Below, one piece after another: positions 51,157 to 61,664 of a stretch of 64,000 bases of DNA. The translations under genes and the position numbers were made by a program. This DNA comes from Cololabis saira (taxonomy: Eukaryota > Chordata > Actinopteri > Beloniformes > Belonidae). The stretch spans positions 35,964,398 to 36,028,397 of the forward strand of contig NC_084606.1 in the NCBI RefSeq assembly GCF_033807715.1. Reading direction: 5' to 3'. The notes below the pieces were generated by a model, which saw only the letters and a program-made list of their open reading frames with translations, ran no database searches and had not been told where the DNA came from. Numbering within the stretch: position 1 is the stretch's first letter; the number at the start of each line of letters is the position of its first letter.

Positions 51157-52115
51157 TCGAGAAAAAAGTCGAAATGTCGAGAAAAAAGTCGAAATGTCGA
51201 GAAAAAAGTCGAAATGTCGAGAAAAAAGTCAAAATGTCGAGAAAAAAGTCAAAATGTCGAGAAAAAAGTCGAAATGTCGAGAAAAAAGTTGAAATGTCGA
51301 GATTAATGTTAAAGTACAATCTCCAGAAAAAAGTCAAAATGTTGATTTTTTTTTTTCATTATGCACTTCGAGAAAAGTCGAAATGTCGAGAAAAAAGTCA
51401 AAATGTCAAGAAAAAAGTCGAAATCTCGAGAAAAAAGTCGAAATGTCAAGAAAAAAGTCGAAATGTCGAGAAAAAAGTCGAAATGTCGAGAAAAAAGTCA
51501 AAATGTCAAGAAAAAAGTCGAAATCTCGAGAAAAAAGTCGAAATGTCAAGAAAAAAGTCGAAATCTCGAGAAAAAAGTCGAAATGTCAAGAAAAAAGTCG
51601 AAATGTCGAGAAAAAAGTCGAAATGTCGAGAAAAAAGTCAAAATGTCAAGAAAAAAGTCGAAATCTCGAGAAAAAAGTCGAAATGTCGAGAAAAAAGTCG
51701 AAATGTCGAGAAAAAAGTCAAAATGTCGAGAAAAAAGTCTGAATTTCGAGAAAAAAGTTGAAATGTCGAGAAAAAAGTCGAAATGTCGAGAAAAAAGTCA
51801 AAATGTCAAGAAAAAAGTCGAAATCTCGAGAAAAAAGTCGAAATGTCAAGAAAAAAGTCGAAATCTCGAGAAAAAAGTCGAAATGTCAAGAAAAAAGTCA
51901 AAATGTCAAGAAAAAAGTCGAAATCTCGAGAAAAAAGTCGAAATGTCGAGAAAAAAGTCGAAATGTCGAGAAAAAAGTCGAAATGTCGAGAAAAAAGTCT
52001 GAATTTCGAGAAAAAAGTTGAAATGTCGAGATTAATGTTGAAGTACAATCTCGAGAAAAAAGTCGAAATGTCAAGAAAAACGTCGAAATGTCGAGAAAAA
52101 AGTCGAAATGTCAAG
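51157..52115 (+). repeat. 20-bp tandem array GAGAAAAAAGTCGAAATGTC
   Basis: About 45 units with a few regular variants (AAATCTCGAG, AAATGTCAAG, AAAATGTC), interrupted at 51305-51365 by the fold-back module TCATTATGCACTTCGAG. The order of variants repeats, so blocks of several units were copied. It is followed by an A-rich GAAAAAAAG stretch (52120-52262) and the terminal 45 bp of the CAGGGGTCGGCAACCC hAT family (to about 52323), then a 17-bp end of the TGGCGCTTTTCC family. Confidence 0.92.
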
Positions 52116-52343
52116 ATTAAAAAGGAAAGGAAAAAGGAAGAAAAAAAGAAGAAATAAAAAAGGGAAAAAAGAAAAACAAGAAAAAAAGGAAAAAAAAAGA
52201 AAAAAAGGAAAAAAGAAAAAGAAAAAAAAGAGAAAAAAAGAGAAAAAAAGGAAAGAAAGGTCAAACATTTGTGAAAAAGCTCCAAGGAGCCACTATGGCG
52301 GCGCTAAAGAGTTGCCGACCCCTGATCTAGTGGAAAAGCGCCA

Positions 52344-53049
52344 TAACTCTCCCAGGAAACAGCCAGCACAAGCACCAACAGCAGCAAGTTTTGGGATCAG
52401 GAGAACTTGGTTCCAAATGGAAGAGGATACATAAGCCACCTGCTTTACGTCTGCAGCCACATATTGTTTCTTTCCTGTGTTTGCAACACACAAAACCTAG
52501 TTGCACTCACTGGGTTCAAGACTCAGGTTCAAGACCGACAGGTCCACTTATGTGGACAATGGAAGAAAAACACAAACTGTCTTTTTCTCTAACGGCATTG
52601 ACTTTGTGTCTCCTTGCACTCTCTCTGCCAGGAGCAGGTATTACTGTGGAGAAAGTCAATATAACCTGACGGAGAGCGCGGCTCAAACCCATTTCCTGCA
52701 CCAAGGCCGTGTAGAACAGAAAGGTCTTTCAGAGCTGACCGTGACTTCTCTACAATCAGAAAACGGGGCATAACTGAGGTTTGTTCATATGCTGTAAACT
52801 GTACAAACTCTGTAACACAGAGCTTCATTCAGGAATCCCACTGGAGGCTTTAACCTCGTCCAGAGGAGCCGTGGGCATCCCTGGGCTCTGAGGCATCTGT
52901 GGAAATGGTGGTGGGATAAATCAGTTTAACCGGATGTCCTTTGGATTAAACGGGCGACGTCCGCTTACGACCAAAGAAGAAGTCAAAGTCAAAGTAAACA
53001 CAAGTTTAATTTGCTTTTTAATTGGTGTTTGGGGAAATGTTGTACTTTT
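52344..53049. other. Intronic, no gene supported
   Basis: Open frames of 60-90 codons overlap on both strands but none shows a domain. A YYCGE-like fragment near 52640 is not enough to call an Ig domain. Confidence 0.4.
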
Positions 53050-53717
53050 AGGAGTAGTTTTGAATCACTGTACTTTTTACTTTTACTTGAGTAGATTTGT
53101 GAAGAAGAAACTGTTCCTCTTACTCCGCTACATTAGGCTACGTTGAGCTGTTACTTTTCTTTTATCCCTTTTATCCGCGTACGCATCAATCTCAAGACAT
53201 CACTGAGTGATTCTTTGGGAAAAATGTTTGTTTTTGCATGTTTTGTCACATTTACACAGACTCAAACACACACAGAGTTTCTATGAGTTCATGTTTGTTC
53301 TAGTTCTGCTGGTTAAAAAAGAAAAGTACAAAGGATGGACATTTTGTGCTACTTGTGCTTAATTAATTTTTTTATTCTGTTATTTTATTTATTTTATTAT
53401 TTATTAAAGTACTTGAATTTACTTTAAGATTTTAATTTAAACTATTTTTGTATTAATTTTAATTTATTTTATTGATTTAATTTGCCTGAAGATGATTATT
53501 TTGTACTTTTGTCTGTCTGAATGGTTGTGTTAAAAAAATAAATCAGACGTTACTCAACAGTTACTCAGTACTTGAGTAGTTTTTTCACCAAGTACTTTTT
53601 TACTTTTACTCAAGTAATTATTTGGATGACTACTTTTTACTTCTACCTGAGTCATATTATTCTGAAGTAACAGTACTTTTACTTGAGTACAATTTTTGTC
53701 TACTCTACCCACCTCTG
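53050..53717. repeat. hAT remnant of the CAGAGGTGG family
   Basis: Words TTTTTACTTTTACTTGAGTA near both ends and the right end CTACCCACCTCTG match 32539-33626 and 55011-55721. The left terminus is degraded. Confidence 0.6.
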
Positions 53718-53834
53718 CTTCCTAGTGAATGGACCACGAGTTAACTTCCTGGTTGATGGACCGCCAACAATATTTAACCTTTGGGAATTACAGGCTTTTT
53801 AAACTCCAGCTGGCGATTCTAACTTTATGAAATT

Positions 53835-54322
53835 AAATTCACGAAAATTTGACTTTTTTCTCAACATTTCGACTTTATTCTCGAAATTGTACTTCAACAT
53901 TAATCTCGACATTTCAACTTTTTTCTCGACATTTCGACTTTTTTCTCCAAATTGTAGAGAGTATTAGGGCCAGGCAGGAGAAAAATAAAAATTATATTTT
54001 AGAGGAGGAATATTTTTTTTTCATAAGGCACTTTGAGAAAAAAGTCGAAATGTCGAGAAAAAAGTCGAAATGTCAAGATTAATGTTGAAGTACAATTTCG
54101 AGAAAAAAGTTGAAATGTCGAGAAAAAAGTCAAAATTTCGTGAGAAAAAAGGCAAAATTTCGACTTTATTCTTGAAATTGTATTTCAACATTAATCTCGA
54201 CATTTCAACTTTTTTCTCGACATTTTGACTTTTTCCTGAAAGTGCATAATGAAAAAAAAATCTTCCTCCTCTAAAATATTATTTGTATTTTTCTCCTCCC
54301 TGGCCCTAATACTCTTCTGTAG
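53835..54322. repeat. Fold-back element, GAGTATTAGGGCCAGGCAGG family
   Basis: GAGTATTAGGGCCAGGCAGG at about 53960 and its complement ending near 54318, with inverted GTCGAAATGTC arms between. Extra inverted repeats lie at 53835-53955. Confidence 0.7.
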
Positions 54323-54714
54323 AATTCCACAGCGTGGATCATTTTAAGTTTTATCTTCGTCGCGCTGAAGGATTATGTCAACACCAAACCCCAGATCTGA
54401 TCTGTTCTCTCCAGTCTCGGGTATCATTGCTGAATTCTGCTACACACTGTGAAATCCACTAAACCTTCCTCTCACTTATTTCAGATGGACCACACTGAGT
54501 GGGCAAAATGAAACTGAAGTCCAGAGCGTTTAGCGGTTCAGCCGTGTGTATTGGGTAAGCGGATACACACTCATACAATCACTGCACACACAAACACTCA
54601 CAATCCAATTGTGCTGCTTGAGCTGCGATGGAGATTAAGTTGTTGATGCTGCATAGCAACGGTGGATGCCAGAGAGCAAAGGCTCGGGGGGTTTCTATCT
54701 CATTGCATCTCAAA

Positions 54715-54834
54715 TCAGATTAGATCTGATTGGCTTCTCCTGGCCGTTGCATGAGCTGGTGTCAGGAAGCTCTGCAGCTCCTTCTGAGCCTCGGGTTTGT
54801 AAACATCGTTCACTTCCCTGAGGAGCCGCTCTGT
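54715..54834 (-). other. Orphan exon-like open segment
   Basis: After a TTTGCAG acceptor-like site the minus strand reads TERLLREVNDVYKPEAQKEL, QSFLTPAHATARRSQSDLI and a stop. Codon use and amino-acid mix look coding, but I recognise no family and it is not part of PDE5A. It could be a relic exon of another gene, a processed fragment, or chance. Confidence 0.25.
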
Positions 54835-55010
54835 CTGCAAATGAGCATTTTATTAAATGTGATCATTTCCGGAGCATAGAACCAGTTAATCATTCATGTT
54901 TTCTTCAGGATTCAGGATGTGAAGACAGTCCCACAGTCAACACCTGTGATTTGTGCTCATCATAAAGGCTAAATTATATCTATATATACCCGTATTTTTC
55001 GCACTATAAG

Positions 55011-55721
55011 CAGAGGTGTCAAGTAACGAAGTACAAATACTTCGTTACCTTACTTAAGTAGAAATTTTGGTTATCTATACTTCACTGGAGTAATTATTTT
55101 TCAGACGACTTTTTACTTTTACTCCTTACATTTTCACGCAATTATCTGTACTTTTTACTCTTTACATTTTAAAAACAGCCTCGTTACTCTATTTCATTTG
55201 GGCCTTTAAAAAAAACTATCCAGTTAAATTGCTCCATCCGGATAGAGTGAATTTGGTTGTGGTTGTTTCAGATGTTCTTGTCCAGTTTTGTTCTTACATC
55301 CGTTCCCTCAGATTTCTGCAACTAAACTTGGATGTACATTCCAATAAAGGTTAGGATAAATGATAACATGCCTCTGAAGTTTGACTTTTTGCACCATTAC
55401 AATACTTATAGGCAACTAGTCATCATATCTCCTGCTCTCTGAAACACATGTTAATGCTCAATAGTACACATATATGCTTCTTTAATATATTTGCATTATA
55501 CTAAGATACATTCATTTTCAATGGCTTTTGTCCTTAATGTCTTTTGTGCCCCTTACATTACTTTTACTTTTATACTTTAAGTAGTTTTGAAACCAGTACT
55601 TTTATACTTTTACTTGAGTAAAAAACTTGAGTTGATACTCCAACTTCTACAGGAGTATTTTTAAACTCTAGTATCTATACTTCTACCTGAGCAATGAGTG
55701 TGAATACTGAAGACACCTCTG
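55011..55721. mobile_element. hAT element, CAGAGGTGTC/GACACCTCTG ends (nested)
   Basis: ACTATAAG is duplicated exactly at 55003-55010 and 55722-55729. Ends CAGAGGTGTCAAGTAACG and …ACTGAAGACACCTCTG. No transposase. Confidence 0.88.
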
Positions 55722-55904
55722 ACTATAAGGCGCACCTTCAATGAATGATGTATTTTAAAACGTTTTCCATATATGAGGCGCACCGCATTATAAGGCGCTA
55801 CAGTAGAGGCTGGGGTTACGTTATCGTCCATTAGACCAGGGGTCTCAACCCGAGTGGCTTGGGAAAATAAATTACAAAAAAAAGTATTTAATTGAAGTGT
55901 ATTT

Positions 55905-56825
55905 TATTAGATTGACAGACGGATCGGTGCAGCGTCCGCAGTTATGCGGTCGATGTACCGGACCGTCGTGGTGAAGAGGGAGCTGAGTCGAAAGGCGAAG
56001 CTCTCCATTTACTGGTCAATCTACGCCCCTACCCTCACCTATGGTCAAGGAACTTTGGGTAGTGACCGAAAGGACGAGATCGCGGATACAAGCGGCCGAG
56101 ATGAGTTTCCTCCGCAGGGTGGCTGGACCCTCCCTTAGAGATAGGGTGAGGAGTTCGGTCACCCGGGAGGAGCTCGGAGTCGAGCCGCTGCTCCTTCACA
56201 TCGAGAGGAGTCAACTGAGGTGGCTTGGGCATCTGTACCGGATCCTCCTGGACGCCTCCCTAGGGAGGTGTTCCAGGCATGTCCCTCCCTAGGGAGGTGT
56301 TCCAGGCATGTCCCTCCCTAGGGAGGTGTTCCAGGCATGTCCCTCCTACCTAGGGAGGTGTTCCAGGCATGTCCCTCCTACCTAGGGAGGTGTTCCAGGC
56401 ATATCCCTCCTCCCTAGGGAGGTGTTCCAGGCATGTCCCTCCTCCCTAGGGAGGTGTTCCAGGCATGTCCCTCCTCCCTAGGGAAGTGTTCCAGGCATGT
56501 CCCTCCTCCCTAGGGAAGTGTTCCAGGCATGTCCCTCCTCCCTAGGGAGGTGTTCCAGGCATGTCCCTCCGGGAGGAGACCCCGGGGAAGACCCAGGACA
56601 CGCTGGAGAGACTATGTCTCTCGGCTGGCCTGGGAACGCCTCAGACTCCCCCCGGAAGAGCTGGAGGAAGTGTCTGGAGGAAGAGATGGAGGAAGAGCTG
56701 GAGGAAGAGATGGAGGAAGAGCTGGAGGAAGAGATGGAGGAAGAGCTGGAGGAAGTGTCTGGGGTGAAGGAAGTCTGGGCATCCCTGCTGAGGCTGCTGC
56801 CCCCGCGACCCGGGAACGGATAAAG
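55905..56825 (+). pseudogene. LINE C-terminal fragment (RTE/Rex3-like) with tandem expansions
   Basis: Begins with TDRRIGAA-type sequence, then MYRTVVVKRELSRKAKLSIY, APTLTYG, a frameshift, ELWVVTERTRSRIQAAEMSF, LRRVAGPSLRDRVRSS and HIERSQLRWLGHL, ending in LLRLLPPRPGNG. This is the family C-terminus following the part seen at 5995-6555. The PREVFQACP segment is expanded (56270-56570) and the ELEEEMEE segment is also repeated (56650-56757). Confidence 0.75.
56270..56570 (+). repeat. Minisatellite inside LINE: CTAGGGAGGTGTTCCAGGCA
   Basis: About nine copies of a 31-34-bp unit, CTAGGGAGGTGTTCCAGGCA then TGTCCCTCC. In intact relatives this segment occurs once (encoding PREVFRACP), so it arose by tandem duplication after insertion. 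Confidence 0.9.
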
Positions 56826-57107
56826 CGGGAGAAGATGAGGGTGAGGGTATTTTATTTGTGTTAGTTTTTTAATATTTTAGTTCTAAATTGGAAGATTATT
56901 GTGATCTTGACATATTAGAATAAATATATTTTATAGTTTTTCGTCGCTCAATATAAACGTCATACTCGTGAAAGCCGGTACACATATATATATATAAAGC
57001 CGGTACACCCGCCTAAACGCCCTCCATTCATCGCGACTTTCAACCCCAGCAAGGCCAAGTATGGAGAAATGTAAGAAAAGAAAAATATCTAAAGAAAATC
57101 GAACATT

Positions 57108-57796
57108 AAAGCTGCAAGCAGCGATGAACGGGCCCTTGCGCGTGTAATTTTCACCAATAAAAGTCAAGGACTCAAAACAAAGTCTGTTGACACCACCCAT
57201 GACTCTTTATGTCAAACCATTCAAAAGTTATGGCAGAAAGTAGGAACTATCAGATATCGACCAATCAGATGAAGGGGGGCGCTTTTTGGCGTCTAGCGTT
57301 GCCACAGTAACGCTTTTGAAAGAGAAAAGTAATGCGTTGCAGGATGGAAACGCACATTTTGATGTATAACACACCTGGGTGCACGTTATAGTTCGGGCCA
57401 TATTAACGGCCGAAGAAATGGTATAAACTGCGCCAAAATTACACGATTAATTCAAAATGGCCGACTTCCTGTTCGGTTTTGGCCATGGCGCCAAGAGACT
57501 TTTCTTTAAGTTGTGACATGATACAGGTGTGTACAGATTTTCGTGCATGTACGTCAAACCGTATTGTGGGGCTTGAGGCACAAAGTTTTATAGGGGGCGC
57601 TGTTGAGCCGTTAGGCCACGCCATTAATGCAAACCATTAAATATCAAATTTTTCGCCAGGCCTGGCTTGTGTGCAAAATTTGGTGACTTTTGGGGCACAT
57701 TTAGGGAGAAAAAAAGGCCCTCATTTTGTCGGTAAAATAAAAACGAGAACGAGAACTCCTACAGATACAATAGGGCCTTCGCACTGTAAGTGCTCG
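57108..57796. repeat. Dispersed repeat, AGCTGCAAGCAGCGATG … GGGCCCT
   Basis: Starts AAGCTGCAAGCAGCGATGAA with CGGGCCCTTGCGCG and ends GTAAGTGCTCGGGCCCTAA. A recurrent fish repeat of unclear class. No ORF. Confidence 0.45.
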
Positions 57797-58222
57797 GGCC
57801 CTAAAAAGAAAAAAAAAGGAAAGAAAGAAGAAAAAAAGGAAAAAAAAGGTCAAACATTTGTGAAAAAGCTCCAGGGAGCCACTAGGGCGGTGCCTGGGCA
57901 GATTCATCTGCATTTAGCTCTGATGAGAGTGGCCTACCAGTAGGTCTTTGTGGAGAAAAACTGTCTAACAATTAACGGTCAAATGTCGCAAGACATTTCA
58001 ACAATACACACAGAGCCTTTGCTAAAAAATATCCAGAGGGAGAAGAGAGAAAAAAAGCTGTTTCGGAACTGATGCGGAAGGCTGATCTGTCAAGAAGTGG
58101 GTGAAGTTGCGGCTCAATATTGATCCATATATAAGGCACACCGGATTATAAGGCGCATGGTCAGCTTTTGAAAAAATGTAAGGCTTTTAGGTGCACCTTA
58201 TAGTGCGGAAAATACGGTACCT

Positions 58223-58438
58223 TCATTCTTTGAGGGTATCCTTCCAACATCCTCAGAAATGTCACATCTCCTAGGAGAAATAAAACCACCCGGAAGTAAA
58301 CGTACTCCCATTCTACCTGGCTCCCACTCTGATGTGTTGTATGAACTATTACTGATCTTCCCTCAGACTGGTGGAGAAGATGTGGCTCAAATCTCACATA
58401 GTCATGAAGAGGAAATCATGAAGTATTTCGGAACATGA
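58223..58438 (+). other. Unassigned 71-codon open segment
   Basis: Reads SFFEGILPTSSEMSHLLGEI, KPPGSKRTPILPGSHSDVLY, ELLLIFPQTGGEDVAQISHS, HEEEIMKYFGT then a stop. It has no initiator near its start, and TTCCCTCAG inside could be an acceptor. No family recognised; low support. Confidence 0.2.
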
Positions 58439-58563
58439 TAAGAAAATCTTCTGGTGGTTATCAGCCTTTAAAACTGGAGACATGTGAAAACTGAAAAAAA
58501 AAAAAAAAAAAAAGAAAACGTGTATATCCCAACCTCAACATGATGATGTTTTACTGTATATTG

Positions 58564-59182
58564 CAGCGGTCGGCAACCGGTCGGCTCTAAAACAGAGCCG
58601 TATTGGACCAAAAACACAAAAAACAAATATGTCTGGAGCCAAAAAATGAAAAGTCTTGTATCAGCCTTAGAATGAAGACAACACATGTTGCATGTTTCTA
58701 TATTAGTTATAACTGGGGCAAGTTTTTTTTTTCATTATGCACTTCGAGAAAAAAGTGGAAATGTCGAGAAAAAAGTGGAAATGTCAAGATTAATGTTGAA
58801 TTACAATTTTGAGAAAAAAGTCGAAATGTCGAGAAAAAATTCGAAATGTCGATAAAAAAGTCACAATGTTGAGAAAAAAGTCAAAATGTGGAGAAAAAAG
58901 CCAAAATTTTGAGAAAAAAGTTGAAATGTCGAGATTAAAAAGGAAAGGAAAAAGGAAGAAAAAAAGAGAAAAAAAGGAAAAAAAGAAGAAAAAGGGGAAA
59001 AAAGGAGAAAAAAGGGGAAAAAAGGAGAAAAAAAGAAAAAAAAGAAGAAAATAAAGAGAAAAAAAGGAAAAAAAAGAAGAAAAAAAAGGTCAAACATTTT
59101 TGAAAAGTCTCCAGGAGCCACTAGGGCGGCACTAAAGAGCCGCATGCGGCTCTAGAGTATATACCAGGGTTGCCGACCACTG
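58564..59182. mobile_element. hAT MITE, CAGGGGTCGGCAACCC family (copy 4)
   Basis: Ends CAGCGGTCGGCAACC and GGTTGCCGACCACTG, with GTATATTG duplicated exactly at 58556-58563 and 59183-59190. Inside: TCATTATGCACTTCGAG, 20-bp GTCGAAATGTC units (58750-58940), an A-rich GAAAAAAAG stretch and GAGCCACTAGGGCGGC. Confidence 0.9.
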
Positions 59183-59671
59183 GTATATTGGAATGTTTCA
59201 TGTATGTTTTTTTGCCTTAAGATAATGATTTACATGTACGGTAAAGTTTAATGTAGGTTTGTCGTGTTATTTCGTTTTCTTTCTTTATGTCTTGTTTTTC
59301 ACTTTATGTTGTAAATGTATTGTTTTTAATGTGGACCCTGGTAAGACTAGCTGTGTTTAAGGACATAGCTAATGGGGATCCTTACAAATAACCAATAAAC
59401 CTGATTGAAATGTTGGGATTGTTGCACCAAAACGTCTCCAAAGCTCAAGAAGTTCTCTGCGGCCGAGACTGACAGCATCACACCGGTTTAACGTGAGCGT
59501 TCTTGAAAGAGTATTATTATGTTGTAACACGTCATATGAGTCTGGGGATGAATTCAAGGTCTGAGAGTGATTTCAAAAAGCACATCTCCAATCTTCTGCT
59601 CCACATGTGCATCTAATAAAACTGTCACAAGCAATATGAGCGCGTGCTGACCCCGAATCCCAACAGTGGAG

Positions 59672-60171
59672 NNNNNNNNNNNNNNNNNNNNNNNNNNNNN
59701 NNNNNNNNNNNNNNNNNNNNNNNNNNNNNNNNNNNNNNNNNNNNNNNNNNNNNNNNNNNNNNNNNNNNNNNNNNNNNNNNNNNNNNNNNNNNNNNNNNNN
59801 NNNNNNNNNNNNNNNNNNNNNNNNNNNNNNNNNNNNNNNNNNNNNNNNNNNNNNNNNNNNNNNNNNNNNNNNNNNNNNNNNNNNNNNNNNNNNNNNNNNN
59901 NNNNNNNNNNNNNNNNNNNNNNNNNNNNNNNNNNNNNNNNNNNNNNNNNNNNNNNNNNNNNNNNNNNNNNNNNNNNNNNNNNNNNNNNNNNNNNNNNNNN
60001 NNNNNNNNNNNNNNNNNNNNNNNNNNNNNNNNNNNNNNNNNNNNNNNNNNNNNNNNNNNNNNNNNNNNNNNNNNNNNNNNNNNNNNNNNNNNNNNNNNNN
60101 NNNNNNNNNNNNNNNNNNNNNNNNNNNNNNNNNNNNNNNNNNNNNNNNNNNNNNNNNNNNNNNNNNNNNNN
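59672..60171. other. Assembly gap (500 N)
   Basis: Exactly 500 N, probably a placeholder of unknown true size. The right edge falls inside a TA-type palindromic MITE, which may have caused the break. Frames running through it are meaningless. Confidence 0.99.
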
Positions 60172-60503
60172 AATAATAAAAGGCTTGCAATATTTCAGTT
60201 GATTTGTAATGAATCCAGAATGTATGGCATTATTATTTTTTTTTAAAATTGCATTACAGAAAATAAAGAACTTTATCACAACATTCTAATTTTCTGAGAC
60301 AGTCCTGTAGATTCGCTCAAAACATAAATATCGCAAAGACAAAACCGGCAAATGTTACAAAAATTAGCTGGTTTTTCATATTTCACACTTTTATGTACCC
60401 ATGGATCAATGGGTGCTTTTAAAGTCAAGTATTTGTTTTAATTGCATTACAGAAAATAAAGAACTTTGTCACAATATTCAAATTTTCTGAGACAGTCCTG
60501 TAG
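60172..60503. repeat. Pieces of two CAGGACTGTCTCAG MITEs
   Basis: 60172-60309 and about 60430-60503 both end TTTTCTGAGACAGTCCTGTA. Confidence 0.75.
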
Positions 60504-61068
60504 ATATTTTATTCACCTTTGCCACTGTTCATACAAAAAAAATAATAAAATGTCCTATTTAAAACCAAGGACAGGCACAGTGATCAGTCAGACATAAATC
60601 CATGAATAAATAAACCTCTGTCCATTGTTTTTCATTTTTTAAGAACAGGCAAATGTGTTATATAAAAAATAAAATAAAACATCTCATATTTTTTCTCTAT
60701 CAAGTGGGTGAAATCGGTTCTGGATGGCAGGACGTTCTCTGGCTTGAACTGGTGTATCATTTGTTGAAACTCGTCACCCAGACCCAACGTGCTTTCTCTT
60801 CAAATGCTCGCATTACCAACGTGCTCCCGTGATAAGCAAGGTCGGCTTTGAAAACCTTGCAAGTCATCTTTTTATTTACCGTATCGAGGCTAAAAGGCTC
60901 CAAAACTTTAGAAGTTTTGTTACATGCAGCTGCTACAGGACGGGACGCCGTCATTATTGTTTACCCGCTACCGCTCGGCAGAGACGCTATCGCGCATGCG
61001 CGACTCTCGGCAGAGAACGTATTGAAGTGAGACGCCTCACTCCGTTGGAAAAACACGTTGCAGCCCTA
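60504..61068 (-). pseudogene. hAT (ZBED-type) transposase N-terminus, decayed
   Basis: On the minus strand 60757-60954 reads MTASRPVAAACNKTSKVLEP, FSLDTVNKKMTCKVFKADLA and YHGSTLVM, an N-terminal BED zinc finger as in ZBED1-like hAT transposases; the second Cys of the finger is changed (CKVF). The right edge ends CAGCCCTA, the hAT terminus used by 61665-62873. Confidence 0.7.
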
Positions 61069-61260
61069 GTCCAGAACGTGGCCCCCGTTGGAAGATGAGG
61101 CCTTGCACACAGCTGTGTTCTGTGTTTAGGGAGGGGCGGCACTAGTCGTGAATACAGGCCCGGTTCTACGAGTGTGCATCAGCATGCATTGCACCCTCAG
61201 TTTATGTGTTTTCATGCTCAGTTGAAAAGACGGGAAAAAAACTGACAAGTGCGCGCGTTA

Positions 61261-61340
61261 AGCCTGATTTATGGTTCTGTGTTAAAACAACGCAGAGCCT
61301 ACGCCGTAAGCTCTGCGAACCATAAATCAGCCTTCAGTGT
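61261..61340. repeat. Palindromic TGATTTATGGTTC element
   Basis: CTGATTTATGGTTCTGTG and GCGAACCATAAATCAG flank CTACGCCGTAAG. Short version of the 24195-24305 element. Confidence 0.65.
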
Positions 61341-61422
61341 ACGTCACTCATCTGCGTCCAGCGCGCAGTTTCCTGCACCAGCAAGACGCTGCTCTCTGCT
61401 GCTCCGTTAACACAAAGTAACC

Positions 61423-61530
61423 ATGGATATTCGGAAGTGGTTCAAGCACAACCACGCCAGCAAGTTAGGCAACGGTGGTCACGAGACAGAGACTCGATCT
61501 CAACTTGACTGGACCACACAGGTTATATTT
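61423..61530 (+). pseudogene. Possible first exon of a hAT-like protein
   Basis: MDIRKWFKHNHASKLGNGGH, ETETRSQLDWTTQ followed by GTTATA, a possible donor. MDIRKWF starts occur in fish hAT-derived proteins, but no further exons were found. Confidence 0.3.
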
Positions 61531-61664
61531 ATTTTTGTTATTTATTTTTCTATGTTTTATTTTCTGTTGCTACGCTGCAAAAACTCAAAATCTTACCTGG
61601 AATATTTGTCTTATTTCTAGTTAAAATGTCTCATTTTTAGTCAAAAAATCTCATTACACTTAAA

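Larger units (their letters stand above)
54990..58217. mobile_element. CCGTATTTTTCGCACTATAAG element with several nested insertions
   Basis: Left CCGTATTTTTCGCACTATAAG, right inverted …CTTATAGTGCGGAAAATACGG, with TAC on both sides (54987-54989, 58218-58220), or TA plus one base. Own sequence remains at 54990-55010, 55722-55835 and about 57930-58217. The rest is inserted DNA: a hAT, a hAT start, a LINE fragment and an unclassified repeat. Confidence 0.7.

Noticed and set aside
51174..52157. Lys/Ser-rich coiled-coil-like ORFs, or a CRISPR-like array
   Set aside because: They translate a 20-bp tandem repeat without stops. Units are directly adjacent with no unique spacers, and this is a vertebrate genome, so it is not CRISPR.
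52391..52773. Possible Ig-domain or receptor exon (YYCGE, signal-like LTLCLLALSLPG)
   Set aside because: The features lie in different frames, there is no full Ig pattern, no splice-phase logic and no neighbouring exons.
59554..60279. ORFs across the N gap
   Set aside because: They consist mostly of unknown bases.
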